Assembly: GCA_030656015.1 (NCBI GenBank)
Contig: JAUSNX010000004.1
Location: 310,001 to 374,000, forward strand
From: Methanobacteriaceae archaeon
GTDB lineage: Archaea > Methanobacteriota > Methanobacteria > Methanobacteriales > Methanobacteriaceae
Length of the DNA stretch: 64,000 bases
Direction of reading: 5' to 3'
Part shown: positions 21,375-30,915 of the stretch, in pieces
Layout of the letters: each line of letters begins with the position of its first letter
Position numbering within the stretch: position 1 is the first letter of the stretch
Program-made: the position numbers and the translations under genes
The notes under the pieces: model-generated
Database searches by the model: none
Told to the model about the DNA's origin: nothing
The model's input: only the letters and a program-made list of their open reading frames with translations

Positions 21375-22304
21375 TCACTGTAAACAAAGGAAATCATAAA
21401 TAATTTTAGCTCCATTAATAGAAGTAATATCCCCAATCTCCTTAGAGGCAACTTCCACCAAATCTAAACCGATTACATCTTTTTGGGCCAATATTTTAAT
21501 AAATTTTTCAATTTGGAAAGAACTCAATCCACAGGGAGTCGGATTACCCACACTGGGTGCTTGAGAAGGATCTAAAACATCCATATCTATTGAAATATAA
21601 ATTGGGCCTTCAATTCTATTCAGAATTGATTCTATCAATTTTTCATCATTTTTAACATCATACGAAGTGTAATAATCAATTTTTTGTGAATTTTTATCCA
21701 CGAAATTTTTTTCTTCTAAAGATGCTGAACGAACACCAATTTGAATGATTTTTTTAGGTTCAAGATCAAAAACTCGGCGCATAACCGTAGCATGAGAAAG
21801 TTTCTCTCCCAGGTATTCATTAATAATATCCATGTGCGCATCAAAATGAACTACAGTAATATCCTCTAAGCCATGATGTTCTTTTAAGGCAGATATAACT
21901 CCCCAACTTACGCTGTGCTCACCCCCAATAATTATGGGAGTAATTCCAGCACCATAAAGTTCCAATACGGTTTCTTGAAGTTTTTCACATGTTTTTTTGG
22001 CATTGCCATGGATAACTTCCAGATCGCCTAAATCAAAAAAAATAGCATCTAAACTTTCATTAAATGACAAATTATAATTTTCAAAGTTATAAGATGCCTC
22101 ACGGACAGCCGATGGGCCAAAACGAGCCCCTGGCCGGTAAGTAGTAGTGCCATCAAAAGGCACACCAATTAATCCTAAAAGCCTCTGATTTTCCTTATTT
22201 TCAGAATTTGCATAATCAATATCTAAATTGGATAGATAATTTTCAAAGTCCGATTTATCCCTAGAAAAAGCAAATTTTGAAGGGTTATGAGTATAAAGTA
22301 ACAT
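21375..22304 (-). CDS. speB: Agmatinase
   Basis: SpeB hydrolyses agmatine to putrescine and urea. The 309-residue protein carries the manganese ligands in GGEHSVSWG, HFDAHMD and SIDMDVLDPS, and the family motif GVPFDGTTTYRPGARFGP. An in-frame ATG at 22322 has no Shine-Dalgarno site, and homologues start near MLLYTHNP, so 22304 is preferred. Together with the arginine decarboxylase 1.2 kb away it gives a complete arginine-to-putrescine route. Confidence 0.92.
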   Translation of the reverse strand: MLLYTHNPSKFAFSRDKSDFENYLSNLDIDYANSENKENQRLLGLIGVPFDGTTTYRPGARFGPSAVREASYNFENYNLSFNESLDAIFFDLGDLEVIHGNAKKTCEKLQETVLELYGAGITPIIIGGEHSVSWGVISALKEHHGLEDITVVHFDAHMDIINEYLGEKLSHATVMRRVFDLEPKKIIQIGVRSASLEEKNFVDKNSQKIDYYTSYDVKNDEKLIESILNRIEGPIYISIDMDVLDPSQAPSVGNPTPCGLSSFQIEKFIKILAQKDVIGLDLVEVASKEIGDITSINGAKIIYDFLCLQ

Positions 22305-22389
22305 TATGATCTCATTTCCCATTTTATAAGTTAATATTATTTAAAAGTTTATTTATAATCATAATAGATATCTTTTTTATTAATTAAGC

Positions 22390-22406
22390 AATTGGTTTAA
22401 CCAATT
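22390..22406. promoter_or_regulatory. Palindrome upstream of speB
   Basis: AATTGGT and ACCAATT form a perfect 7-bp inverted repeat with a 3-base spacer, about 86-102 bases before the speB start. Size and position suit a dimeric regulator, but no partner is known. Confidence 0.35.
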
Positions 22407-22608
22407 CAATATCTTAATCAATTAATATTCAATTAATCAAACAAATCTAAAAATATTATTAAAAGGATTATTATTAAATTTAAATAATATAATTGATTAG
22501 ATATTAGATGATTAATAACAATTAATTTAATTAATAGTAGATTATAATCATCAGAATTAATTAATCTAAAGATATTCATTATCTGAATATTAAGATATCC
22601 AATTATAA

Positions 22609-23001
22609 TTATCCTTTAGTTCTCATGAGTTTTTTATTACCCATGGCCAAGATATACTCAACTTCCACACCTTCAAGGAGTTGGTCTCGTAGATCATCTG
22701 GAATAGGAATTTCAAAGGTTTCATATGTTTCCAAATCCATTAATTGAACATCGCTACCCATAAGAGCCAGTACCTGACCAGTTCTTTTGTCAATAATTGG
22801 GATATCAATTTTAGTATCCACTGGTTTTACAATACTTCTTTTTTGAGTATCAAAAATACCAACTGCTTCCACACGAGCTTTTGCAGAACCGTGCTTACCT
22901 GGGGATGATGTTGAAATACTGGTGATTTTAGATGCTTCACCGCCTAAAATTACATATTTACCGACTTTTAAAGTTTTAACTTCTACAACTTTCTTTGACA
23001 T
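22609..23001 (-). CDS. eif5A: Translation initiation factor aIF5A
   Basis: The 130-residue protein has the two-domain aIF5A layout. [11 protein letters not shown] holds Lys36, the residue converted to deoxyhypusine/hypusine from a spermidine-derived aminobutyl group. The factor helps ribosomes past difficult peptide bonds. ATG 23001 follows GGAGGT. It sits between agmatinase and arginine decarboxylase, linking polyamine supply with a polyamine-modified factor. Its upstream region contains two inverted repeats. Confidence 0.96.
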   Translation of the reverse strand: MSKKVVEVKTLKVGKYVILGGEASKITSISTSSPGKHGSAKARVEAVGIFDTQKRSIVKPVDTKIDIPIIDKRTGQVLALMGSDVQLMDLETYETFEIPIPDDLRDQLLEGVEVEYILAMGNKKLMRTKG

Positions 23002-23057
23002 TATTTTACCTCCTATATAATGTAAGAAAATATCAATGTCAACATACTGAATGATAC

Positions 23058-23083
23058 TTGGAGACTTTAATAAAAGTCTCCAA
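23058..23083 (-). promoter_or_regulatory. Perfect 11-bp hairpin in the aIF5A upstream region
   Basis: TTGGAGACTTT (23058-23068) and AAAGTCTCCAA (23073-23083) are perfect inverse complements around an AATA loop. It lies 57 bases before the aIF5A start. If transcribed, it forms a strong stem in the leader; otherwise it may be an operator. Confidence 0.6.
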
Positions 23084-23115
23084 TTAGAACACCAGCATTG
23101 AAACTGATATAGGAC

Positions 23116-23156
23116 GCTATTTAGACATTATAGTAATTATCGTTAGATGAAATAGC
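23116..23156 (-). promoter_or_regulatory. Second inverted repeat upstream of aIF5A
   Basis: GCTATTT (23116-23122) and AAATAGC (23150-23156) match perfectly across 27 bases. With the neighbouring 11-bp hairpin this could form a two-stem structured region of about 100 bases. Weaker than the first repeat on its own. Confidence 0.35.
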
Positions 23157-23553
23157 CATAATTATCACAAACAGCTGAAAAATTGATTAATATCTAATCT
23201 AATTTAAGCCAAATCCAATTTATAAAAATATATCAATATATCATGAATAATTTGAAATGACCATAAGATGTTAACAATATATCTAACTATCTATTTATAT
23301 TAACTTTATTTAAAGACCTTTTAAGATAATTGTATTTCTAATTAAAATTATAGATAATTAGATTATATCAAAGTTATTATTAATCTTATTAGGTTATTTA
23401 ATGTATAAATGATTATAAAATTATACTAAAAATATGTGATTAATCAGTAATCATAATTGAATCAAATAATCACTGAGATGCATTACAATTTTATAAAATT
23501 AGATAATAATTAGAAAAAATTAGTTGAAAAAATTAATAGATAAGTGATCATTA

Positions 23554-24000
23554 ATGAAAGTCGCAATAACATCTGGAAAAGCAGAAGGTCCCACTAAACT
23601 AAATGCATTTGACAATGCTCTCTTACATGCAGGAATTGGAGATGTGAACCTAATTAAAGTTTCTAGTATAATACCGGCAAATACTGAGATTATAGAACTT
23701 AAAAAATTGACTCCCGGAGATATGGTTAACTGTGTGCTTTCCTATACAAGTTCTTCTAATCCAGGGGATCTTATTTCAGCAGCTATTGCCGTGGCCACAT
23801 CCTCTGATTTTGGTTGTGTGGTGGAACACAGTGGAATCAACTGTGATCCAGAAGCAATTAGAAAAGAAACTATTTCCATGGTAAAATACATGATGCAAGT
23901 TAGGAATATGGAAATAAAAGAATTGCATGTTGAGGAAATTAATCATAAAGTAGTTGATTTAGGTGCAGTGGTAGCATCTTTAGTTTATTTAGGTGATTAA
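23554..24000 (+). CDS. pdaD: Pyruvoyl-dependent arginine decarboxylase
   Basis: PdaD decarboxylates arginine to agmatine using a pyruvoyl group made by self-cleavage. The 148-residue proenzyme has the cleavage site KVSSIIPAN, expected between Ser37 and Ser38, giving small beta and larger alpha chains. Other family motifs are [11 protein letters not shown] and [16 protein letters not shown] precedes ATG 23554. It provides agmatine for the agmatinase on the other side of aIF5A; agmatine is also used for tRNA-Ile agmatidine in archaea. Confidence 0.95.
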   Translation: MKVAITSGKAEGPTKLNAFDNALLHAGIGDVNLIKVSSIIPANTEIIELKKLTPGDMVNCVLSYTSSSNPGDLISAAIAVATSSDFGCVVEHSGINCDPEAIRKETISMVKYMMQVRNMEIKELHVEEINHKVVDLGAVVASLVYLGD

Positions 24001-24319
24001 AGTCCATTGAAGCATATATCATTGAATTAAATTAAAAAATAATTTAATTCTCTTATTTAACAAATAACAGGAAATCATAATTCTAGATTTTATTTATTAA
24101 TATTATTTATATTATTTTTTTAATTCCAATTTTTTTGACTTTTCAAACTCTTTTAAAAAAAAGAATTTAATAAAATCACATTTCCCTTAATTTTATTAAA
24201 TTGTAACTTAATATGAATAACTAATGAATTAAAATTAGTCAAATGAAACTGCTGTAAGAAAATAATAGCAGATTTTTTGTAATTACAATACCAGATATTA
24301 ATAAAAATGGGATGGTTAA
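24001..24319. other. Intergenic region
   Basis: These 319 AT-rich bases hold no supportable gene. The only structure noted is the AT-only inverted repeat shortly after pdaD, listed separately. Confidence 0.4.
24024..24050 (+). terminator. AT-only hairpin after pdaD
   Basis: GAATTAAATTA and TAATTTAATTC form a perfect 11-bp inverted repeat with a five-A loop, 24 bases after the pdaD stop, followed by TCTTATTT. It may mark the transcript end, but AT-only stems arise easily in this genome. Confidence 0.35.
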
Positions 24320-25243
24320 ATGGAAGAATCTGATTTGCAATTTTGGAGAAGTATAGCTGTTAAAATGACCGAACAAGTTGAAAAAGCTGTTTCTCCACTA
24401 GTTGGCAAAAATGAAGCAGGAGAAATAATAAAAATGGGTGCAGACGGTACGCCGTCTAAATTAATTGATTTAGTTGCTGAAGATGAAGTAATTGAAGTCC
24501 TTATAAGATCAAAAAGGCCAGTAATTTTAATAAGTGAGGAAATTGGGACTATAAAAATTAATTCCAGCCCAAATGATTATTTAGATACGGAATCACTTAG
24601 AAATGCACATGATGAAAATGTAGAGCCAGACGGTGACTTTTTCAAAACAAGCCCACACCCTCAAATCATTTTTGTAGTGGATCCTCTAGATGGAACCAGT
24701 AACTCTGTTAAAAATATTCCTGCATTTGGAATATCCGTAGCTGTGGCAGAATACATACCTGGCGCAAATTTACCGTCCCTAAGAGATGTGAAAATGGGAT
24801 TTGTTAAAAATTTCGCCACCGGTGACTTTTACGAGGCCATTAAAGGAAGAGAATCTATGGTGAATGGAGAAAGAGTCTTTCCATCCACCCAAGATAGTTT
24901 AAATAAATCATCCATGGGTGCTTTTATTTATGGCACAAAATTTAGCCAGGTGAATAACATCTGTAAAATCATCCGAAGAATGAGGATATTAGGTTCTGTT
25001 GCCTTAGAACTTTCATATGTTGGTAATGGGGCCTATGACGCATTTATGGATCTTAGAGGAAACCTGAGAGTAGTAGATATTGCGGCAGCTAAATTAATAG
25101 TAGAAGAAGCAGGAGGAATTGTAACTGACCAGGAAGGAAAATCCGTAGATGGTCTTTTAAGTTTAAATGCAAGAACATCCATTATTGCTGCAGGAAATAG
25201 TAATCTTCATCAAGAAATCATGAAAATAATGGAGGTCATCTAG
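24320..25243 (+). CDS. Inositol monophosphatase-family phosphatase (FBPase/IMPase or NADP phosphatase)
   Basis: The 307-residue protein has the lithium-sensitive phosphatase metal site: SEEIG (72-76), DPLDGTSN (121-128) and VVDIAAAKLIVEEAGG near the C-terminus. Archaeal members dephosphorylate fructose 1,6-bisphosphate and inositol phosphate; in Methanocaldococcus the homologous domain is fused to NAD kinase and acts on NADP. Here it abuts nadK without a gap, supporting an NADP(H) role. Residues about 82-114 form an acidic insertion between the first two metal motifs, making it longer than the ~250-residue norm. Confidence 0.88.
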   Translation: MEESDLQFWRSIAVKMTEQVEKAVSPLVGKNEAGEIIKMGADGTPSKLIDLVAEDEVIEVLIRSKRPVILISEEIGTIKINSSPNDYLDTESLRNAHDENVEPDGDFFKTSPHPQIIFVVDPLDGTSNSVKNIPAFGISVAVAEYIPGANLPSLRDVKMGFVKNFATGDFYEAIKGRESMVNGERVFPSTQDSLNKSSMGAFIYGTKFSQVNNICKIIRRMRILGSVALELSYVGNGAYDAFMDLRGNLRVVDIAAAKLIVEEAGGIVTDQEGKSVDGLLSLNARTSIIAAGNSNLHQEIMKIMEVI

Positions 25244-26083
25244 ATGCATATTGGAATTGTGGCCCGTTTAGACATCCCAAAATCAGTCGAATTAGTTAAA
25301 GAAATAGTTAAATTTCTTTTGAACAAAGATATCAAAGTTTCCATAGATTCTTCGCTCATAAAAGAAATCAACGAATTTAAAGAAATGGGTGTGGAAATTC
25401 AAGATATGCAAGCAGACATGATAATAGCCATTGGGGGCGATGGAACCATATTAAGGACCCAAAATTTGGTTAATGGTAAAAAAATACCCATCTTGGGAAT
25501 AAATTTAGGTACTGTTGGATTTTTAACAGAAATAGATCCTGAAAACACATTCACTGCCTTGGAAGAAGTATTATCTGGAAATTATTTTATTGAAGAGAGA
25601 ACACTTCTAAGAGTTTATCATGGAAATGAATTACCTTCGGCCCTTAATGAAGTAGTTATGATGACCAAAAAACCTGCTAAGATGCTACATATAGAAATAT
25701 CTGTTGACGAAGAAGTTGTAGAAGAATTAAGAGCTGATGGCCTTATAGTCGCCACTCCCAGCGGATCTACAGCTTATTCTATGTCAGCAGGAGGGCCCAT
25801 AGTAGATCCTCGAGTTGAAGCGTTCCTTATTGTTCCCATATGCCCATTTAAGCTTGGTGCGCGACCAATTGTAGTTTCCAACGAAAGTGAGATAAAAGTA
25901 AAGTTGTTAAGAGAAGGAAAAAAAGCAATTGCTGTAATAGATGGGCAATTTGAAGAAGAATTCAATTATCCGGAAGAACTGTTATTCAAAAAATCAGACA
26001 CCAAAGCTTATTTTGTGAGGCTTAATAAAGACTTTTACAAAAAAGTCAGGGAAAAACTTACTGAAGGCGGAATTAATTCATGA
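25244..26083 (+). CDS. nadK: NAD kinase
   Basis: NAD kinase phosphorylates NAD to NADP. The 279-residue protein has the family GGDGT at 64-68, GINLGTVGFLTE, and the SGSTAYSMSAGGPIV substrate-binding stretch. Its ATG begins at the base after the phosphatase stop, and GGAGGTC just upstream lies inside that gene, so the two are made together. The pair could set the NAD/NADP balance. Confidence 0.94.
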   Translation: MHIGIVARLDIPKSVELVKEIVKFLLNKDIKVSIDSSLIKEINEFKEMGVEIQDMQADMIIAIGGDGTILRTQNLVNGKKIPILGINLGTVGFLTEIDPENTFTALEEVLSGNYFIEERTLLRVYHGNELPSALNEVVMMTKKPAKMLHIEISVDEEVVEELRADGLIVATPSGSTAYSMSAGGPIVDPRVEAFLIVPICPFKLGARPIVVSNESEIKVKLLREGKKAIAVIDGQFEEEFNYPEELLFKKSDTKAYFVRLNKDFYKKVREKLTEGGINS

Positions 26084-26282
26084 AAATTCTAAACTTTTAA
26101 TTAAACTTTTTAAAGTTTATATTACTCCCCCAAATAAAATCAAATTAGCTTTAAATCTAAATAACAGACTTATTGCTGAAATATGAACCGATTATTAATA
26201 ATCAAATTTTAATCAACATTTTAATCCAAATTAATTTTTAAATAAATCATTTGTCAAATATTTTATTTACCTGGTGAATTTA

Positions 26283-27851
26283 ATGAATGTTCTTATAATA
26301 GACCTTACTCATGGCGGATTGATTATCGCCTTAGAAATAGCAAAATTAGATATTTTTAAGGATGTATGGGTATGGGATATTTACCAAACCACCAGCGCGA
26401 AGCAAAAAAAGACTCTTCAGGAAAATGGAATCAGATTAATAAATTCTGGGTTCAGAAAAAACGAATATTTGGAAAGTAAAGACGATTTGAAATCATTTTT
26501 AAGTTTAAATAACCCGGATTTCCAAACAGATGATGATATTAAAATCATTTCACCAGTACATTGTCCGCTAAATATTAAACCAGATTTTTCCCATCATCAA
26601 GCTATTAAATTAATTTTAGATAATTGGAAAAAACTAAAAATTGAAAATAGCAATTTTGAAGAAAATTTAAAGGAAAAGTATCCATTAAATTTAAATGGGA
26701 ATTCCAAAGAAATTCCTATAATTGAAGTTACTGGTGTAAAAGGAAAAACCAGTACAGTAGGAATGTTAAAACAAATTTTTGCACCATACCGGCCACTTAT
26801 ACTGAGTAGTTTAGGGGCAGAAATCTTTGAAAATGGTGAACCATCTGAAAATAGTGAAATAATATCAGAATCAATTGTTCTAAAAAAAAATATTAGCATA
26901 ACCCCTGCCAGTATAATTGAAACCATTAAATTGGCAGGAAATAATGATTATGGAATTTCTATATTTGAAACTTCATTAGGAGCTACTGGAATGGCTGATG
27001 TGGGGTTATTAACCAACATAATTGAAGACTACCCAATTGCCGGTAAAAAAAGTAAGGCCAGTTTAGCTAAAGAACAAATATTCCAGAGCAAGATGATATG
27101 CTGTGAATATGACACATTTATGGAATATTATGGTCATTTGAAATATGGTAATTTAAAAAATAGATTAAACACTTTCAGTTTTAATAAAACAGACCAATCA
27201 AATTTATGCTTAAGCAACATTGAATATGGACTTAAAAAATCAATTATTGGAATAAAGACCTGGAATTTGAAAACAATTAATGGGGATGTTTTAAATTGCG
27301 ATTTTTCAGTAGAAACATTTGCTCCATCCCCATATCAGGTTGAAAATGTACTGGCTGCTGTTTGTTGTGCTTTAACATTAGGGATGATCCCCAATAACAT
27401 TAAAGAAGGGCTGAAAAATTTTTCTGGATTGGAAGGAAGAAGTTCTATAAAAAAATTTGATAAAATAAACATTATAGAAGAAATTAATCCCGGTATAAAT
27501 ATCACTGCCATAGAACATGCGATTAACATGACTATGGAACTGAAAAACCCAGCCATTATTCTAGGCGGACAATACGGAATAACTTGCGAAGAAATAGATG
27601 AAATTAAAGCTGCTGAACTTTTAGAAAAGATATTTTATAATAAAAATAATAATACATCAAATAGTATTCCCGAAAAAAAGATTTCTTTAATACTTACCAA
27701 CGAATTAGGGTTAGGAATTAAAGAAAATATGAATTATAATCCTTATCACTTTTTTGATCCTCAAGAAGCAGTCCAATTTGCTATTGATAATGGAAGAAAA
27801 AATATTGTTTTCATTTATCGCTCAAATTACTCAAATCTTAAGCAACGGTAA
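26283..27851 (+). CDS. cfbE: Coenzyme F430 synthase (Mur-ligase family)
   Basis: CfbE completes coenzyme F430, the nickel cofactor of methyl-coenzyme M reductase, in an ATP-dependent ring closure. The 522-residue protein has a specific N-terminal domain (about 1-140), then a Mur-ligase core with VTGVKGKTST (P-loop near 151-157), SLGAEIF, and a C-terminal ligase domain with EGRSSIKKF and EEINPGINITAI. It is not a wall-peptide ligase by context: hemC, another tetrapyrrole gene, lies downstream. ATG 26283 with GGTGA is preferred over GTG 26274, which overlaps that site. Confidence 0.8.
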   Translation: MNVLIIDLTHGGLIIALEIAKLDIFKDVWVWDIYQTTSAKQKKTLQENGIRLINSGFRKNEYLESKDDLKSFLSLNNPDFQTDDDIKIISPVHCPLNIKPDFSHHQAIKLILDNWKKLKIENSNFEENLKEKYPLNLNGNSKEIPIIEVTGVKGKTSTVGMLKQIFAPYRPLILSSLGAEIFENGEPSENSEIISESIVLKKNISITPASIIETIKLAGNNDYGISIFETSLGATGMADVGLLTNIIEDYPIAGKKSKASLAKEQIFQSKMICCEYDTFMEYYGHLKYGNLKNRLNTFSFNKTDQSNLCLSNIEYGLKKSIIGIKTWNLKTINGDVLNCDFSVETFAPSPYQVENVLAAVCCALTLGMIPNNIKEGLKNFSGLEGRSSIKKFDKINIIEEINPGINITAIEHAINMTMELKNPAIILGGQYGITCEEIDEIKAAELLEKIFYNKNNNTSNSIPEKKISLILTNELGLGIKENMNYNPYHFFDPQEAVQFAIDNGRKNIVFIYRSNYSNLKQR

Positions 27852-28210
27852 TTAGTATAAATAAATAAGTATTTTATATTCATTATATCTGATATCTGGA
27901 AAAAATTTAATATAATATTTAATATAATTGGAATACATTATAATTCAATAGATATTTTCAAAAATTTTCAAATGAAGGTTTTATATAATGAAAATCTTAA
28001 TTCATGATATCACTTTATATATTATAATATCGAATTAAAAAAATTTAAGAATGAAAACAAAAAAATCTAGTAAATAAATTTTAAGATAGATTATATTTGC
28101 AGATTAAACTATTTTGGATTAAAATTCATTTTTAAAGTATAAATTTATAAAATAAGAATTATATAATTATTAAATTAAAAATCCTCCGTAATAAGTTTGG
28201 AGATGATTCA
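27852..28210. other. Intergenic region between cfbE and hemC
   Basis: No gene is seen in these 359 AT-rich bases. A 12-base unit, ATTTAATATAAT, is repeated exactly in tandem at 27906-27929. The hemC Shine-Dalgarno site (GGAGATGAT) is at the right end. Confidence 0.4.
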
Positions 28211-29080
28211 TTGATCGTAGGAACTCGAGGGAGCATGCTTGCCACAGTGCAAACTAAATATATTATCAAAGAAATTTCAAAAATAAGCAATGAGAAAATA
28301 GAAACCCATATTATTAAAACTATGGGGGATCAAATAACCAATTCTCAACTTTACAATATGGATTCTAAGGGGCTTTTTACAAAAGAACTTGATCGGGCGG
28401 TTTTAGACGAAAAAGTCGATTTTGCTGTTCACAGCCTAAAAGATGTTCCCACCGACTTAGACCAGGATTTGGTGATTGCAGCAGTTCCCATCAGAGAATC
28501 ACCTAATGAAGTCTTGGTTTCCAAAAAAAGCTGGGAAGAACTTCTTCCCGGTTCAAAATTAGGAACCAGTAGTCTGAGAAGAGAAGCTTTTTGTAATTAT
28601 CACCAAAAGAATTTTAAGTTAGAGCCTATAAGAGGAAATATAGAGACTCGGATTAGAAAAGTTATGGAAGGCGAATGTGATGCTACTTTGATGGCAGAAG
28701 CCGGCCTTAATCGTCTGGGATTGACAAAAAATATTAAAAATAGATTCTCTTTGGAATATTTAACTCCCCCTGCAGGACAAGGGGCGCTGGCAGTAATAAC
28801 CAGAAAAGATAGTCCAAAAAGAAGCATCATTGAAAAATTAAATCATTATATATCTTTCCAAGAAGTACTTGCAGAAAAAACCGTGCTTGAAAAATTAGGT
28901 ATTGGCTGTCAATGGCCATTAGGTGCCATAGCGCGCGAAAATAATGGTAAACTAGACCTTTATGCAGTTCTTCTAAATAGGGAAGGCGAAATTTTATCAA
29001 AAATCAATTTAAATGGATCAATTAAAGAAGCCAAAGAATTAGGTTTAATTGCTGCAAATCATATGGAGGATTATGTGTGA
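28211..29080 (+). CDS. hemC: Hydroxymethylbilane synthase (porphobilinogen deaminase)
   Basis: HemC joins four porphobilinogens into hydroxymethylbilane, precursor of F430, siroheme and corrinoids. The 289-residue protein has VGTRGSMLA at the start, the AVHSLKDVPT stretch (72-81), GTSSLRR (118-124) and IGCQWPLGA with Cys233, which carries the dipyrromethane cofactor. TTG 28211 follows GGAGATGATTCA. The stop overlaps the next gene's GTG start by four bases. Confidence 0.94.
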   Translation: MIVGTRGSMLATVQTKYIIKEISKISNEKIETHIIKTMGDQITNSQLYNMDSKGLFTKELDRAVLDEKVDFAVHSLKDVPTDLDQDLVIAAVPIRESPNEVLVSKKSWEELLPGSKLGTSSLRREAFCNYHQKNFKLEPIRGNIETRIRKVMEGECDATLMAEAGLNRLGLTKNIKNRFSLEYLTPPAGQGALAVITRKDSPKRSIIEKLNHYISFQEVLAEKTVLEKLGIGCQWPLGAIARENNGKLDLYAVLLNREGEILSKINLNGSIKEAKELGLIAANHMEDYV

Positions 29081-30030
29081 ATAAAGTTAATGTGGGAGTA
29101 ATAGGCGTAGGTGCAATGGGATATAACCATGCGAGAGTTTACTATCGCCTTGAAGAAGCCAATTTAATGGCTATTTCTGATATAACACAAGGAACTTTAG
29201 CTAAAGTTTCAAAAAAATATGATGCACAAGGATTTGTGGATTATGAAAATATTCTAGAAATGCCAGAAATAGAAGTTGTGAGTGTTTGCGTTCCTACTAC
29301 ACACCATTATAATGTAGTAATGAATGCTATAGAACATGGAAAACATGTTTTAGTTGAAAAACCAATTGCTTTTACACTGGATGAAGCCAAAGAAATGGTT
29401 AAGGCCGCCAAGAAAAAAGGCGTTAAATTAGGAACCGGACATGTAGAAAGATTTAATCCTGCTGTTCAGAAAGCCAAAGAACTCATTGAAAATGATGTTA
29501 TTGGAGATGTAGTTTCTGCCTCTGCTAAAAGAGTAGGACCATTCCCTCCCCGAATTAAAGACGTGGGCGTAACTATTGATTTGGCGATTCATGATCTTGA
29601 TGTAATGTACTACTTGTTTAGTGAGCCAGTAGCAGAAGTTTATGCAACTATGGGTAGTATACTCGAAAGATGTGAATTTGAAGATCATGCCGAAATCATG
29701 ACTAAATTTAACAGCGGAATAACTGGTATTTTAGAAGTAAACTGGTTAACTCCTTACAAAAGGCGTGAACTGGAAATTACTGGAACTGATGGAATAATTT
29801 CTATTGATTACATTGATCAAAGTATTGATGTATTTGGAAAATTTGCTCAAGATGTTCAAATAAAACACGAAGAACCATTAAAAGAAGAAATAAAATCATT
29901 CCTTTCATCAATTGTTAATGATGAAGATCCTGAAATCACAGGAGACGATGGAATCTATGCTCTTAGAACCGTTTTGGCCGCTATGAAATCTTCAAGAGAG
30001 CATAGGCCTGTTAAATTAAATGGAGAATAA
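29077..30030 (+). CDS. Gfo/Idh/MocA-family dehydrogenase
   Basis: The 317-residue protein has an N-terminal NAD(P)-binding GVIGVGAMG (7-15), the family EKPIA motif near residue 93, and a C-terminal alpha/beta domain with HDLDVMYYL. Archaeal relatives include UDP-GlcNAc 3-dehydrogenase, so a sugar-nucleotide oxidation is possible, but the substrate cannot be decided here. GTG 29077 follows GGAGG and overlaps the hemC stop. Coupling to hemC may only reflect compact gene order. Confidence 0.85.
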   Translation: MNKVNVGVIGVGAMGYNHARVYYRLEEANLMAISDITQGTLAKVSKKYDAQGFVDYENILEMPEIEVVSVCVPTTHHYNVVMNAIEHGKHVLVEKPIAFTLDEAKEMVKAAKKKGVKLGTGHVERFNPAVQKAKELIENDVIGDVVSASAKRVGPFPPRIKDVGVTIDLAIHDLDVMYYLFSEPVAEVYATMGSILERCEFEDHAEIMTKFNSGITGILEVNWLTPYKRRELEITGTDGIISIDYIDQSIDVFGKFAQDVQIKHEEPLKEEIKSFLSSIVNDEDPEITGDDGIYALRTVLAAMKSSREHRPVKLNGE

Positions 30031-30076
30031 TTAATTTATTATAATATATAATATCCAGTACCAGTGAGGGTTGTAA

Positions 30077-30694
30077 ATGAATCAGGAACTTATAAAAAAA
30101 GCTAATGAGCTGAGAAGCAGAGGTTTTACTACAGGAGAAATCGCCGACGAACTGAATGTTTCTAAAGACACAGCAAGATGGCTAACACTACAATCTACTG
30201 GTAAAAAAATGGGAGAATCAGAAGAAAAAGCCCCTGTGGACTTTGCAATTAACTGGGAAAGTTTAGGTGGCAGTTCTGCCCGTTTAAGATATGTTTCTGC
30301 GGCCATGGCCGATATGGCATTAAAGCATGGAACAGCTGATGTGGTTGTTGGAATTGCAGTTAGTGGAGTACCATTTGCCACCATGATGGCTGATGTCATG
30401 GATGTGGAATCTGGTCTAGAAACATCAATTGCTGTTTTTCACCCAATTAAACACCGGAAAGGCGAAGATGCAGCAGGTGCCATAAGTAGTAATTTTGCTT
30501 CAGTGAGTGGTAAAAGAGTAGTAATCGTCGATGATGTTATTACCAGTGGTCGCACTATAAAAGAAGTTATCAATGTCCTTAAAGATCAAGGAGCTATCCC
30601 CACTGCAGTAACCGTCTTGATTGATAAAAAAGGAATTTCCCAAGTTTCAGATGTTCCTGTTGAATCATTAATCCAAGTCAGCCGCCTTGGATAA
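30077..30694 (+). CDS. gfcR: GfcR-type HTH-phosphoribosyltransferase regulator
   Basis: The 205-residue protein joins an N-terminal helix-turn-helix (about 1-40, [20 protein letters not shown]) to a PRTase domain with the PRPP motif [13 protein letters not shown] (about 151-163). This is the archaeal PyrE-like/GfcR family; a haloarchaeal member controls sugar-catabolism genes. Whether this one binds DNA, PRPP or acts as an enzyme is open, though the HTH argues for regulation. A GAGGG site precedes ATG 30077. Confidence 0.85.
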   Translation: MNQELIKKANELRSRGFTTGEIADELNVSKDTARWLTLQSTGKKMGESEEKAPVDFAINWESLGGSSARLRYVSAAMADMALKHGTADVVVGIAVSGVPFATMMADVMDVESGLETSIAVFHPIKHRKGEDAAGAISSNFASVSGKRVVIVDDVITSGRTIKEVINVLKDQGAIPTAVTVLIDKKGISQVSDVPVESLIQVSRLG

Positions 30695-30701
30695 TCCTTT
30701 T

Positions 30702-30739
30702 TTAAATTAAAAATTTTTTAATTTTAATTTAAGTTTTTT
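30702..30739 (+). terminator. AT-rich hairpin with T-run after gfcR
   Basis: Bases 30702-30712 pair perfectly with 30722-30732 around a nine-base loop, followed by G and six T residues. It starts eight bases after the gfcR stop, fitting a transcription terminator. Confidence 0.45.
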
Positions 30740-30915
30740 ATTATTATTATTTTGAAAATAGGCCCAGAATACAAATAAATCTCTTTTAATTGATTTTTAA
30801 CAAAAAATAAAAAATTTGGCGTATTATCTACTTTAAATATAACATTATTACTTTTTAATAGTATCTTAAATCAATAAAAAAAGTTCTTTTGGTGATTTTA
30901 ATAAAATATTAATAC

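Larger units (their letters stand above)
23002..23553. other. Divergent intergenic region between aIF5A and pdaD
   Basis: This 552-base stretch separates two divergent genes. The part next to aIF5A (about 23040-23160) is less AT-rich than the rest and holds two inverted repeats, described separately. The remainder is AT-rich promoter-like DNA with no supportable gene. Confidence 0.5.

Noticed and set aside
23141-23176. C/D-box-like pattern (AGATGA and CTGA) upstream of aIF5A
   Set aside because: The C box is degenerate and no terminal stem or D'/C' pair is seen.
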